Source: Sphaerosporella brunnea
Lineage: Eukaryota; Ascomycota; Pezizomycetes; Pezizales; Pyronemataceae
Assembly: GCA_008704415.1 (NCBI GenBank)
Contig: VXIS01000137.1
Span: 1 to 64,000, forward strand
Length of the DNA: 64,000 nucleotides
Reading direction: 5' to 3'
Shown here: positions 11,230 through 22,974 of the stretch, piece by piece
How positions within the stretch are numbered: position 1 is the stretch's first letter
Layout: every line of letters starts with the position of its first letter
Made by a program: the position numbers and the translations under genes
Notes under the pieces: model-generated
What the model saw: only the letters and a program-made list of their open reading frames with translations
The model's database searches: none
What the model was told of the DNA's origin: nothing

Positions 11230-12080
11230 GACACGACGAGCTTTTTAAAGAGGAGATAAACCTTCATTCATTCGACGGCGGAGGGCGAGCGCCAGGCCTT
11301 TATATAGAGCACCGCGTGGGCAAAGGAACAGGAAGGACAACTATCAAACTACGGAGAACTCGCGCGAAACGCAGGTAATCGAATCGCAATAATCGCGCAG
11401 CTGTCCAAAGCATAAATTGGAATGTAATATGGATTCTCATCACAGCGGAATGCCCACCGCATAATTGCGGAAGATACCCCGTTTTGCGTGGTTCCAAACG
11501 ATCCCCTCTTTAGGAAAAATATATTTTGCGCAAATGACCATTGTCTCTTCAATATCGCCAATCCAGACGGGCCCTAAGTGCGTTCTTGCTCACACAACAA
11601 CCAACATCGCTCTCTTGTACACACATCAGTAGCAGCACCATTGCAGTTTGCAAGCATTGTTGGTAATCGCAACCGGAGAAGAGTGTCATAATTGCGACCA
11701 GCACCAACAACGACGACGAGCCGGCGGCTGTTTCGCTTCACACCGGGCAGCCCCCATGGAAACTCCGTAGGACGATCCAGGCCGCTATGCAGAGTAACAA
11801 CCCGTTGGACAAGTCCATCTTGCATGCACCACTCTATTGGAGGCACGGTATGGCTGCGGTTGAAACTCGCTCTAACGGGGCGAACCTCGAGGCCGCAGCT
11901 GGCAAGACTCAGCTTGATGCCTCGGACCATGAGATGGCTGCTTCTGGGTGCGCAACGACATTTTCAGAGGGGAGATAAAGCGTTATTCATTTGACCCCGG
12001 AGGGCGCGCGTTGGGCCTATATATCCAGCACTGCATTGGAAAAACAACTGGAAAGGACAGCTATGAAACTATGGAAAACG
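11230..12080 (+). repeat. Diverged duplicated segment (right-arm mirror)
   Basis: Mirror of the 8740-9580 pair, here on the plus strand at about 11230-11360 and 11975-12080. The frames give EINLHSFDGGGRAPGLYI and EIKRYSFDPGGRALGLYI. An extra G in the right-arm copy at about 11996 keeps the second peptide longer than in the left arm. Confidence 0.5.
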
Positions 12081-12179
12081 GAAACAACAGAATCAAGGCC
12101 AAGAAATCCGGACCCACGGTATCCATCCAAAAATCGTTTCCTAACAACAACCCACGCATGCTTGGTGATTGAGAGAGTG

Positions 12180-14283
12180 TAGAGACTCTGTTATTGACCC
12201 GGAAGCTCCGCTGAAGGCTGGTTGAGTGTTTTCAATCTGGAAAACTGTAACGACAATGTTGGGTATGAGCTTCCACTGAGGCGTTCCGTAGCCACAACAA
12301 ACGGCGCAAGCAAATCACGCAGCTTTTCCAGAGACTGCCATTCTTCAGACACCAATCGAAATGGCTGTAGATGTTTCTCTGTTTCTCTGTGCTGAAGAAC
12401 TGTTTCAGTGCAGGCTTAAGATGTAGCGCACGTTGTATCAATGCGTGCGTAGAATTCCATCGGGTTTTGACATCTTTATTAGGGCGGAGAAACTTAATCT
12501 TCTTCATGTTACATTGCGCTTCCAGTCCTTCCAATAGTAGATGTGAAGATCGCACATTTGTAAAGGCTTGACGGACTAGGGTGGGAATTTTCTCCGGTGG
12601 ACGAACAGTATTGGAACGCTGCGAAACGGGTGTCAATGGTAGGTCAGCATCGTTTTGTATGATATCCTGTTTGGGTGCTTCCGCCATAAGATTGCAAAGC
12701 AAAGTCTGTGCCGCATGGTTTATAACGTGCGCCATGCATCGCACCTGCGTATCTATGCGGCTGATTTCACGTTGAAGCTTCTCCAAGCATTTAAAGAATT
12801 TATCTTGACGGAAGCATTGTCTGCCCTGATAGCCCGTAGCGAATGCTCGATATTCCACTCCCGTAGCGTAACGTGTACAACAGTAGCCAGATTTTCACCA
12901 GTATGAGATCCTCTCAAACGTTTGAAGGCAAGCGCTTCGTTGTGAACTTCCCAGTTTCCGTCAATCCAATGGCCAGTCACTCCAAGGTACGGTATCTGAT
13001 TTCCTGACGTACATGCATCCATCGTAAGGCTTAACTGCTGTTTCTGTTGGCTGACATGTACAGCAATAACTTCCTTGATATTTTGCTGAACTTTTTCTTT
13101 GATTTTGGCAGTATCGCGCTGCACTGTTTGCCGGGAAACCAGAGGAACGCTTGCATTAAGGTATGACACCAAGCGGTGAAATGATTTAAATTCCACAGCG
13201 TGGAAAGTTAAGCTAGATTCCACGATAAACTGGGCAAGAAGCAGGCGATAGATCTTGAGGTTAAACTTCTCGCCTTGCGTCCTTCCTAGATTGGCTTTTG
13301 CGGCTGTTGTCCAACGAGTACTAGTAAACGTATCTGGCGTTTTCAAGGAGAGACGTGTTCGAAGCTCTTGAATCATTTTTTTCTCGGAATGTTCATTGAA
13401 CGGAACTTTTTTGTGCTTGCCTTCAATATGTTGCTGAAATGCACTGGTGGTGGTGTATGAAGAATCGTACGGACCCCAACACTTGTTGCAGTGGCAGCAG
13501 CGGACTAGTTCTCGAGGCTTGCTATTTGAGACTCTCCCGGTCCGTCGACGCTTGCGCTTGCGGGACGATGGTTGCTGACTAGGATGGACTGACTCCGTGT
13601 CCCCATCGGTTCCACTGGAGTCCCAGTCTTTTGCACTGGCGGTCACTTCTGCTCCCTCTTTTGGAGGCTCTTGCTCACGAATTATGATCTTTCGCTTGTA
13701 TAGGAACGCCGTGTAAGGTGATCTCTTCTCTCCGCTGAGTGTACGTGCTCCGACAGCAGCATGGATGGTATCTGCGACTCCGGTGTTAGTATTGACTTGA
13801 TTTCTGGCGGGGCACTCAACATTTGCACCCCAATTCCCAGCTAGCGTCTTGTAAAAAGCGCGCATGGCTTCGTCCTCATCCTGCGCACTAGAAGTGATTG
13901 GCTGCGATGGTGTATCGGCACTCAAGGCATTGGAAAGTGCGGGCATAAGTTACTCTTGTTGGGGGAGAGGGAGCGGTGTTCGGGTAGGATAGGTGAAGGT
14001 AAGTTGATTGGAAGGAAGGAAGGGTCGAGGACCCGAGGTCTATCAACCCAGCCGCACTCATCTGCACTCGTGCCTATGTACATTGGTTGGGTTGACTTGA
14101 GGTCGGGTTCGTCGCTGCACCCGGAAGCGGAGTATTAAAATTCTATCACAAAGCTCGGGCTCAGCTCGAGCCTGAACTACTTTTGTTCGAGCCAGCTCGA
14201 GCTTGAACAATTATATTTTGAGCCGGCTCGGGCCCGAGGCTCGAGCTTTTGGCTCGAGCCGGCTCGGCTCGTGTGCGACACTA
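12180..14283 (-). mobile_element. hAT DNA transposon, 3'-truncated (right arm)
   Basis: Mirror of 6536-8655. The 5' terminus reads GTGTGCGACACTA and ends at 14283. The GCTCGAG-rich subterminal array is at 14155-14275, and the leader and transposase run down to about 12180. The segment between about 12250 and 13318 differs at several percent of positions from the left arm, whereas the flanks match almost base for base. Confidence 0.8.
12232..13946 (-). pseudogene. hAT family transposase, broken copy (right arm)
   Basis: The frame from 13946 stays open for 397 codons. It has the basic RKRKRRR stretch (~129-135), the BED-like finger (C153, C156, H173, H178), YLNASVPLVSR and MDACTSGNQIPYLGV, where Cys replaces the usual Trp. 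A frameshift near 12800 leads into a second frame with CMAHVINHAAQ, RPNKDVKTRWNS and further hAT core. The C-terminal dimerisation domain is missing. It is longer than the left-arm reading frames but still truncated, so it is probably dead. Confidence 0.85.
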
Positions 14284-15239
14284 GAAGAGAGTACAGATTA
14301 TATGGTACCCACGTTGACCGGCACCGAACCCTGCAACGCATGAATCTTGCACTTGTCGTCATCAGTGGCTTCATCATGGACTTGACATTATCGACAGAAT
14401 TCTTGCTGTCGTTTATATTGTCATTTGTACAATCTTGCACTCAAGCCGCAGGACATGGCGCTTCCTTTCACTCTTTCCTTTCGCAAAATCGATGGTGTTG
14501 ACTGCTGTACCTTTGTCTTGATAGTTACAGCTTGGGCCGGGGATAAACGACTCTATAGGTGCCAGCGCCTGCTCGATAACTCCGCCAAAGCCAAGATCAA
14601 AGAATGCCGCGTTGGGAAAAAAACAAGAGAACAAGATAACTGCGCGTTTCAGGATTCACGCGTCGACACCGCCCAGGCGCACACCGCGTAGTTGCGACTA
14701 TCGACAGTCGCGATCCCCGTCACGTTGGGAAGATGGCTTGATATAGCCCGTCGGTTCATTCGTGCTTTGCGAGCAGTACCTGAATCAGCTGCCCCAGGGG
14801 GATGTTCTTGCGTCTGAGCGGTGACCTTTACCAGCAGCTGGCGGGTCGTAATTTCGTCGCTTCGTATGCCTGTCGCAGCTGCACCTGATCCGATATCGAA
14901 GTCGCAGAGAATCATAAGCTGTAGTTACTGCTGCGAGGTTGAGGTCGCGTGGTATGCAACAGATTGGGGTGAGCCGGCGTCATGTGGTTGGTCAACAAGA
15001 AAGCAAAGAGTGAAGTAAATAGAAGCGAGCATGAAGCACTTCACCACCACACCGCTACCCTCAATTCCCATCCCCACGCCAAGATTTTACCCCTGCCGCG
15101 TCGTTGAACACGTTTTTTTCACCGTCATCACGGTGCTACGCGTCGTACATCCAACGCTGATTCAAGCCCACTCCTCGGTGTGGAGATGGAGGAGTCCGGC
15201 GCCTAGAACCCTGAGGAGTCCCTTCAGATCGGGGAGTCA
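14284..15239. other. No gene seen (mirror of 5581-6535)
   Basis: Same content as the left-arm counterpart; only short frames. Confidence 0.4.
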
Positions 15240-16713
15240 ATGGAGGGTCTCGAGAGCACTGTCGATTCAATTGACCAGGTGCTGACGGGCGAGGGATTCT
15301 CTGCGTCTGCTGGCGGCGAGGATTCCACCGCTGCCGCCGCCGACCCCGTGTCGACAGAAGCGGCCAGGGAGGAAGCAAATCCAGCGGGATTGTTTGAGCG
15401 GATGGCATTCGCTGAAACGATGATGACTCACATTGAGTAAGTTTGCTGCGTGATCTCACTTTTATTGTTGTCTTTGATTGTCGCGCGGCGATCAATATTC
15501 ACTTCTCGCCCTACCCTACTACAACGCTATCCTCATTCCAAAACTTAAATATGACGCATCAACCGTCGACATCACCACTGACAATATCGCAAAAGCAATT
15601 CGCCTAACATTATGTTCTTCCTGGCCTGGAGCTACCTCAAGTTCCCTGTCGTCTTCATCAAGGTCGGCACTCCTCCAGACGACACCATGCGCGCTTGCTC
15701 CCTGGCGCCTCGGGCAAGGGCGAGGCCATGGTTCTGGAAGACAACTCCGATTTGGACGTCGACGAGGATGGCGGCAACCTCCTCAGACATGCGATGGTGT
15801 ACGCTCTCGCCAAGAAGCTGCAGATGCCCGAGCTTAAGCATCTGGCTCATAGAAAGACCCTCCGCATTAGGTCTACGGCCAAGTCAGAGTTGAGGTACGC
15901 CAGGTTTGCGTACCAGAACACTACCAAGGAGGACAGGGCTATCCGTCGGCTGCGCCGGAAGAAGGTCAGAGAGCAGCAGATCAACGAGTTCGTGTTGCAG
16001 TTTGCGAACGTGCAGGCACGAGGACGGGTCAAGCAAAGTGATCCGGCGTTTGCAGCCCGCGGCATAGCCGAAAAGCAAGCGGAAGCGAAGACTCAGCGCT
16101 CTGGTCAAAAACGCAAACATCGCCAGCACGACGATGTGAGCGATATGAGCCTGTACGAGGCGGTGGAATCCAGTGTCACGGTCTCCGACTGGGTAGGACC
16201 GTTGGACGTCTTCATGGAGTTTTGGCGGTCGCGCGATGGCGAACCAGATGTTGATGGCTCGCGAATGGTAGGAACGCCCCGTCGTTGATTCTGCGCACCC
16301 CAACGTCTTGACTGACCCTGGCATTTCTACGCGCAGCAAATACTTCCAGCCCCGGATGCCGATGCCAATGCCGCCATCAGAATCACTGATCTCATCGCAT
16401 CGCCAATCGGCCCCGACGACCGGGAATGGCCATTCGACATCGCCGCTTATCGCACCACCTGGAGGGGTCGCTGCGTGAGTTGGCTACTTGGCGTGCTCTG
16501 GATTATTGCCGCCCACGCAAGGACAAGCACGAGGCGGAAGATGATCTGTTCAAAACCGAGTTCAACTCGGATCGGGAGGACGATGAGACGGACGGCGAAA
16601 CCACTGCGCTCAGCGGCATTGCCAGCGGCGATGTTATCCCCGGCGGCGATGCAACCCTTGAGCGTACGAGAAGGTCGAAGCGGCTAAAGCGCGATGTTTC
16701 GCTTGAGGAGTGA
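15240..16713 (+). CDS. BTB/POZ-like domain protein, probably decayed (right arm)
   Basis: Second copy of the BTB-like gene, effectively identical to that at 4107-5580. The first exon runs from the ATG at 15240 to a GTAAGT donor near 15436. The HAMVYALAKKLQM block is near 15795, the RFAYQNT block near 15905, and an acidic last frame ends at 16713. The region between 15440 and 15690 has several possible acceptors, so the splice pattern is uncertain. No substitution between the copies obviously favours one as the functional copy. Confidence 0.45.
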
Positions 16714-17510
16714 TGCTGGCGCAGCGTTAATTTCATACCAGAGCTACCCGGCGTCAATACCTATACCCTGTCTTTGTCTTGATTGCTTGAATACAATATG
16801 TGCCCTTCCTTCCACATCCGTTTGTTTTCTATGGCCGCTCACACCCAATTGTGAAATGTAATGTGAATCTAGCAGTCGACCATCCGCGCTTCCGGTGATG
16901 TGGCCAGGCCGCGCGATACAATCTGCTTGCCGCGCAAGTCCGATGTACCACCGTTCTCTCAATTGTACGACGCCAGTAGCTGAGCAACGGCTGATTTGGA
17001 ATGCGGTGATGCTTCGGCAGCGCGGACTCGACGAGCGACGGCAGCTATCCGCCAGGGGCAGTCGAGGCGCCCTATCATACAACCATAGCTTGACTCACGT
17101 TTTCTCAAAGTAAAACGTGAGCGTGAAGGAAACCGTGACAAGGAAAACGTGATCGAAAACGTGAGAGGTACAACGTCTGTGACTCGCGCCTCTTTCAATA
17201 ACGCGAGCTGCGTGCGCAGAAATTTCCAATGCATATTGTTTGGAACCGCGTTGCAACGATGTACAGAGCGAAAAAAAGACATCAAAGTCCTTCATCCCAC
17301 CGCATCTTCCGCCCCCCCCCACCACGAATCTGGAACCCAGCCACTGTGCGAACGCAGTACTAAGCCCCGGTTAGCTAGGGAAGAGAGACTGAGAGACTGA
17401 TGGCGCAGGAAGAGCGTGTACAAACGTCAAGGAAGAAAAAGGCAGAAAATAGTGGTCCTGTGCGGCAGTTAGATATGGGAGACTGGCGGTGCACTTGTGG
17501 CGATACGTAC
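16714..17510. other. No gene seen (mirror of 3310-4106)
   Basis: Overlapping frames on both strands without a domain. It includes the C-rich homopolymer near 17310 and the mirror of the short intron. Confidence 0.4.
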
Positions 17511-17770
17511 CTTCCTTTCTCAACCTATGCTTCGTCCGCCAGTAACTTCTGGCGCAGCACATTCTCTTTATCCTTCTTCGCCTTACGCATTGCTGTAGCC
17601 TCGTTGACCGCCTTTTTCTCTGCAGCCAGTACAGCATTCCCGGCAGCCTTGACACTTGCCTTATTCTTGCGATGTCCAACCACACGCTTGCCAGTATTGT
17701 TTGTGCTTGATGTTGCTGAGTTGTCATTAGGAGGCGCAGGTACCATGTCTTCTCGATATTCAGGCAGCTC
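17511..17770 (-). pseudogene. Unrecognised exon fragment (right arm)
   Basis: Mirror of 3050-3309: the same Lys/Ala-rich helical frame with one in-frame TAG, followed by a GTACGT donor on the minus strand. Family unknown. Confidence 0.4.
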
Positions 17771-18018
17771 ATCCTGTGCACAGTGAGTAGTGAAACTAAA
17801 AACAAGGTGCCTTTCCTGATGCACCTTCCTCCACAGCGTTCCTTGATTCCTTCGATCAACTTCGACACAACAACAATCCACAGGAAAAGCTGCTTTTACA
17901 CCACATCCTCCCCGGCGCTGTTCCTTACGTCCTTGCGTCAAGGTCGACACCAAAAAAAAACAGCCTTCTTCCAGCAACCCCGCTTTTCCACAACCTCCAC
18001 TCCATCTGCGCTGGCTGC

Positions 18019-18615
18019 ATGTTGTTCCTGCACTCGTCCGTCAGGCAGACGGAGTACCTGATCCGCATCTACGGTGTCAAGGTGCCTTTCATCGTGATGA
18101 ACTCGTTCAACACCGACGACGGCACCACTACCAACATCATCAAGAAGTACGAGGTCACAATGTTCATATCATTGCGTTCAACAACATCATCAAGACGTAA
18201 CAGGGTCACCACATTGATATCATCACGTTCAACTGGTCACACTACCCCTGTGTTGCCAACGACTCGCGTCTTCCCGTGCCAAGTCCCACAACTCGGCCAT
18301 TGGTGACTGGTACCCCCTGGACACGGTGGCGTTTTCGAGTCTCTCGAGAGTTCGGGTATTCTGGATGAACGGATTGACGGGGGAATTCAGTGCCTGTTCC
18401 TCAGCAACGTTGACAACTTGGGTGCGGTTGTGGATTTCAGCGTCTTGGGCCACGCGGAGAACGTCACGGAGCTTATGGACAAGACCAAGACCGACGTGAA
18501 GGGTGGTACCATCATCGACTACGAGGGAACTGTTCATCTGCTTCAGATTGCTCAGGTTCCAAAGGAGCACCTGCAAGACCTCAAGTGCATCAGGAAGTTC
18601 CGCGAGTGTGTTCCC
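18019..18615 (+). pseudogene. UTP-glucose-1-phosphate uridylyltransferase fragment (right arm)
   Basis: Plus-strand mirror of 2205-2801, with the same central motifs (MNSFNTDD, YPPGHGGVFESL, SNVDNLGAVVD, DVKGGTIIDYEG, QVPKEHL), the same internal duplication near 18140-18200 and the same frameshifts. Because both arms share these defects, the fragment was already broken before the palindrome formed. Confidence 0.9.
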
Positions 18616-18905
18616 CGGTGACGACTCGGGAGAAACGGACACGGCGAGACCAGGTTTTTGTACCGGGCTATGAATGCGCTTTCGTTGCTGGGCAGGTTTG
18701 ACCTCCGCTGTGAGAACTACGACACAGGCTTCGGGCTGGCCCCGCGCGCAGAGTTGCCCGCCGGCCAGATCTTCACGTGTGTGGGGCCCTGGCCATGGCG
18801 GTGAGACTGGGCGATATCGATGCGGATTAGCTGGGGGATTGGTTGTGTGAGCGGCAGCTGCCGAATGCAGCATTAAATCGACGTCCGGAATAGCTGCAGG
18901 ATGTG
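18607..18905 (+). pseudogene. Rab geranylgeranyltransferase beta-subunit fragment (right arm)
   Basis: Plus-strand mirror of 1915-2213. It starts immediately after the pyrophosphorylase fragment with GDDSGETDT and continues through ALSLLGRFDL, YDTGFGLAP and AGQIFTCVG. It ends around CERQLPNAALN, after which similarity is lost. Stops and frameshift are shared with the left arm. Confidence 0.75.
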
Positions 18906-19250
18906 TGTGGAACACCCCAAGCTGAAGGCGCAAAGCCTTGCTTGCCATCGGGAACTTACTCACTCCCGGTTTGCTGGCAGTGCCTAAAGCACGGTAATAG
19001 ATCAAAACTGGCAGGGCTAGTCAGCGCACATAAAAGTTACTGAGCATTCTAACAATGCCCGGTGGTAGAAGGACGGCATTTGAAGGTGCCTTTTCAGGAC
19101 CAGAAGTGGGTACCGAAGGTTACGACAACGGACTGATGGAGCAGCATACAGCAGTCCAGACTGGGCGCTGTCAAACACGCTGGCCGTCATACATCGCCGG
19201 CTCCGCTGCTTCATAGAAGCTTCGCGCAAGCGTGGCCGATCACAGTCGTA
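18906..19250. other. No gene seen
   Basis: Mirror of 1570-1914. It may include degraded remainder of the transferase fragment, but no motif is readable. Confidence 0.4.
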
Positions 19251-19382
19251 TAGTGATGTACACAGGCCCAGCCGGGTCGATTCAATGGCTCGAGCTCCGA
19301 GCTGAGCCGACTCGAGCTGGCTCAAACGACGGGCAAGTCTCGCTCGAGCAGGGTTCAAGTGTTTGCATAGAATTGTGTTCAT
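19251..19382 (+). mobile_element. hAT-type terminal region with GCTCGAG array (right arm)
   Basis: Mirror of 1438-1569. It begins TAGTGATGTACACAGGC at 19251, followed by GGCTCGAGCTCCGAG-type words, and ends near the AATTGTGTTC border motif. Confidence 0.65.
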
Positions 19383-19861
19383 GGCGACACCGACAACGGA
19401 CCTGGATGGCTACAGAAGCTATTTTTTATACCGCAACTGGGACAGCAGTCGATTGTTCAGCCGCATCAAAACATTTCAGTCTAAATTTGCCATGGATGTG
19501 AGTGCCGATGTGCATCCTGCTTGGGGTCAATATTGCAAGCACGAGCGGGCCAAGCGCCACAGAGCTCTCTCACCCTACGGGCAGGAGCGTCAGACCACTG
19601 CTGTTCTTTGAGGTGTATATGCGGGCTAGTGCGTCAGATTGTCAAATGGCCGGCGTGATGAGATACATACCACGGGAGCAAACGTGTTTTTGTACTTTTT
19701 TTTTTTGCGTAATGACTAGCCAAACTCGATTAACCTCCCAGCACGACCCGTAACTCATCATCAACCTGCGACTGCTCCTCCTTCGCCGCTGCGCGATATC
19801 GCATTCAGTGTTCGCAATAGACTGCTCAAAAAGCCCGGGCTGTCAGCCCGGCTGCCAAAAA
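19383..19861. other. No gene seen (mirror of 961-1437)
   Basis: Short frames only. It contains a T-run of about 11 bases near 19697, one of the places where the arms differ in length. Confidence 0.4.
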
Positions 19862-20245
19862 AGGTCGGCTGGGCTAGCTGTTCCCGGCTACGACGCCCGG
19901 GATGACTGGCTGTGGGCTGCGTCTTTGTATCATGCAGTCCAGTCCGAGAGGCTGCCCTGGACCAATCAGTCCTTGGAGGGGTAAGGACTGGACGGCCTGC
20001 AGGCGATCCAGTGCGCTCCAGAACGATAGAGCCAGTGTTCATAACAAGGCCCAAAATGCCCGGGTCTGCGCTGCCTGTTTGATCAACCCGGCAACGAAGC
20101 CCGGGCAGGCTCGCTGTGGGCTGCGTCTTTCTATGTAAAATTCGCGAATTCGTACAGAGTGATAACCAGTGAAGATACAATGATATCCATTCTTCCCACC
20201 CGAGAAACAGCTCATGCCGCCCACAGCCTGCCGCGAGTTCAACGG
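19862..20245. mobile_element. MITE-1 element (right arm)
   Basis: Mirror of 575-960, with GCTGTGGGCTGCGTCTTTG at about 19908 and the GTACAGAGTGATAACCAGTG core near 20150. One run of A is a base longer here than in the left arm. Confidence 0.7.
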
Positions 20246-20835
20246 CCAGCCCGGTTTTTGATTAGCCCAACGCAGCCCAACGGTGTACTCAACGCTATTT
20301 TTACACCATTCCGGGACAGTTGAAGAGCCGTAGTGTACAAGACTCCATTCCTTTTCTGTTTCTGTCCCTGTGGGGTAGCGCAACTCACAGACTTCGCGAC
20401 CTTTGCCCAACATTGGAGGCGACATAATCAGGCGAGCTATCATCGAAAGCGACGGATCGCATACCGCAGTCAGTCGTGCCGCAACGGACAAAGGAGGAAC
20501 GTTTTGAAGCCCTGAGGCGCTTGCAAATACCGCCTCTACGCCAAGTTCTTTCCCATAATTCAATCCTCGGGCGCTGGAAAATCGCGTATGGTTGACGAGT
20601 ATTCGAAGTCCTCAGTCGGCATAGTGTTCACCTTACGCTTGCGTTCACAGACAGGCTATCCGCGGGGCGACGTTGAGATCACTCGTTTTCTACGGCATGC
20701 CATATACTGAAGTCAGGACGGACACACTGAACACGCAACAGTCGTCTCTCTGCTCGCCGCAGCGGGAACAAACGGTACACTATGCAATTCAATTCTTCCT
20801 GTCCTGACCAGTGACGCTGACTAATAGACACGCAG

Positions 20836-21595
20836 TTACGAAATCCTTGAACGAGTATCGGGACAAACACAAAACGTCGACAGGCTTTGCCGGCTATCTG
20901 CACGGGAAAATGCAGCCTGCGAATGAATCCTTATAACCGATGCTTTTGAGATGGTCGAAATTTCGAAGAAGGATTCATCTTGGACGGCAATCTTCGCCAA
21001 GACGCCACTAAAATACGATGCTATGAAGCACCACAATCAGGTAAAACAATAGCTACTGCAACCATTGCAGAAGCTGGTTGACAGCCTCAAGACCGGCGGT
21101 GGGAATAGTTCTAAGCACCCGGTGCCTCTGTTTTTCGCCTTCGATGAAATACCGAACCTAATCTCAGAAGACAACCGATGCGTTTTCCTATGGAAGGCAT
21201 AGCTTGAAAGAGTCCCACCTTTCTACTCTTTCATCCTCGCTGTTGAAGACGCGCATCTTTTTACCTCCAGTGGAGGGCCACCAAAGATGTCTCTCAGTGA
21301 GGTGGGAAGAATTGATCACATGTGTACATACGGCCGTCCCTTGTGGCTGGCCATGCAGGGTGCCAAAACGTACAGCGTGGGGAACAAGCCGTTATGAAAC
21401 GGAACTGTTGTGTTGCGAGCGATACAACCCGGGCAACCAGAGTCACGTCCTGGCGTTCCTTTCCAACCGGATCTCTCTCGACCCCTGTTTGGACTCTCAG
21501 GAGGCTGTAAACCAAGCGGTACAAGCCGTACAATCGCACGTGAGGTGGATTGTCGGATTCGAACCGGCCTTTGGGTATATACAGACCTTGTAACC
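20836..21595 (+). pseudogene. Relic of a basidiomycete-expanded ATPase-like family
   Basis: One plus-strand frame is continuous from 20836 to about 21390 except for three or four stops. It contains PLFFAFDEIPNLI, FYSFILAVEDAHLFTSS and IDHMCTYGRPLW. A one-base shift then leads to LAFLSNRISLDPCLDSQEA and VRWIVGFEPAFGYI. This order resembles a large uncharacterised Agaricomycete family with a DEAH-like motif and a later GRPLW block, probably P-loop ATPase related; I recognise the pattern but not a function. The nonsense codons are TGA, TAG and TAG. It starts right beside the last base of the palindrome visible in this window. Confidence 0.5.
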
Positions 21596-21599
21596 CAGG

Positions 21600-21700
21600 C
21601 ACCGCGGCTTCCAATACGGGCTGGGCCGGTTGGGCTGGCTGTTTGATCAGCCCGGCAACGAAGGCCGGGCGGGCTGGCTATGCCCTGTGGTACACTTTTT
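21600..21700. mobile_element. MITE-1 fragment
   Basis: Contains GGTTGGGCTGGCTGTTTGAT and CCGGCAACGAAGGCCGGG, the flank motif of MITE-1, but lacks the TGGTTATCACTC core. Confidence 0.5.
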
Positions 21701-22764
21701 GTGTAGGATCTGGGTAAGTTACCCAGACCTGCCTAACAAAGTTACTCAGAATCTGAGTCAAGATACCCAAATCCGGGTACCGCGGCGGCCCTTGCTCAAT
21801 TTTATTCAGAACAATATATATGTCGCATCCGACCGTCTGAAGTTACTCAATAGAATATGTGTATAGTGCGCTTCCAATCTTGAATCCGACCGTTTCTCTG
21901 CCCAACACACCCACACCGCCACATCCCCGGTCCCCACCACCACCGCGTCCCGCCATCAAACCTTGCGACTGAGATTTTTGGTAATGCAGGTTCGAGTGAT
22001 ACTAAGTGCGGCAACGTTTCTCCAGGTACCACGGGCTATATTCTTTCGTTACGTCCTCTTAAACAGCTGCCACATCAAATTATCCTGCAAGTCGCCTCCA
22101 GTCCCAACTTGCACAGTCTTGCAAAAATACGTCCTCGCAAAACTCACAATACCCTCGTACAATATCTTCGAACTTCCAAAAACCCACCCCACCCCCCCAA
22201 CACTAACACTTAGCTCTCGAATGATTTATTTCCTTCGCCTGCAAGGTTTCGGGGTGACCGTCTAATTTCTTCTAATTTCTTCGCGTCGGGCGGTTTGTAT
22301 ACCCTGCCATCCACAGTTTACTCGTCGCTGACTGGCCGGACAGTCATAATTTTCTTTCAAGTTTGCTATTCGTCGCTGACCAGCTGGAACTGCGCACTAA
22401 AAAGTTGAATTTACTTCTTGTGTTCGAGAGCGATGGGCAAGGAGGGGTGGGGGTGGGATTGGGGGGGGCGAACTCAGTGAAGGGGAAGCGTGTGGGAAGG
22501 GGATGAGTGTGGGACGGGGACAAGTGTGGGAAGGGGATGAAGGGGATGAAGGGGACGAAGGGGGTGAAGGAGTGAAGGGCACGAGTATGGGAAGGGGGCC
22601 TGGACGACGAGATCAATACAGGGAATTTACAATGATTTGAGAGAGTAAAATGGTATCCAATACCAAGGCTCCACTGTTTAAAATCCAGCTTGCACCGAGT
22701 AAAAAACCCCGAGGCATCCAGGTTTCGCCGTGTGATATACCTTTACCCATATCGCGCGTGAACT
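21701..22764. other. No gene; small palindrome and G-rich tract
   Basis: A near-palindrome TCTGGGTAAGTTACCCAGA lies at about 21711-21730. From about 22436 to 22600 the plus strand is almost purely purine, with GGGGTGGGGGTGGGATTGGG and several GGGAAGGGGATGA-like units. No coding frame is convincing. Confidence 0.5.
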
Positions 22765-22960
22765 ATAGGGCTGTGGGCTGCTGCGTCTTTGTATGCAAAA
22801 GCCGCGAATTGGTACAGAGTGATAGCCAATGAAGCAACTATTATGTCCATTCTTCATACCCAGCTGGCCGCGAGTGGAAAAGGGGGCCCTGCTTTTTGAT
22901 CAGCCCAACGCAGCCCAACGCAGCCAGCCCGGCTGGTTGGCTATTGGGAACAGTGGATAG
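22765..22960 (-). mobile_element. MITE-1 element
   Basis: Inverted relative to the 575-960 copy. It reads GGGCTGTGGGCTGC, then CGAATTGGTACAGAGTGATA and CCAATGAAGCAA, then AGCCCAACGCAGCCAGCCC. Confidence 0.65.
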
Positions 22961-22974
22961 AGCTGGCTTCGCTC

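Larger units (their letters stand above)
1..20825. repeat. Giant near-perfect inverted repeat (palindrome)
   Basis: Base 1 pairs with base 20825 and every feature of the left arm recurs in reverse order and opposite strand in the right arm. Examples are a 121-codon frame at 1438-1803 (+) against 19017-19382 (-) and a 258-codon frame at 1815-2591 (+) against 18229-19005 (-). The sum of paired coordinates drifts only from 20811 at the axis to 20826 at the edge, so indels total about 15 bases over 10.4 kb. Differences outside one patch are mostly single-base indels in short homopolymers plus rare substitutions. The left arm begins at the window edge, so the repeat may extend further. It could be a real inverted duplication or a head-to-head assembly join. 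Confidence 0.97.

Noticed and set aside
1..20825. Pure sequencing fold-back artefact as the whole explanation of the palindrome
   Set aside because: The ~1.06-kb diverged patch inside the arms cannot come from reading one molecule twice. An assembly join of two haplotypes remains possible, so the question is left open rather than settled.
21536..21570. A tRNA B-box (GATTCGAACC) near 21557
   Set aside because: It lies in frame inside the ATPase-like relic (VGFEPAFGY) and no A-box is found at a suitable distance.
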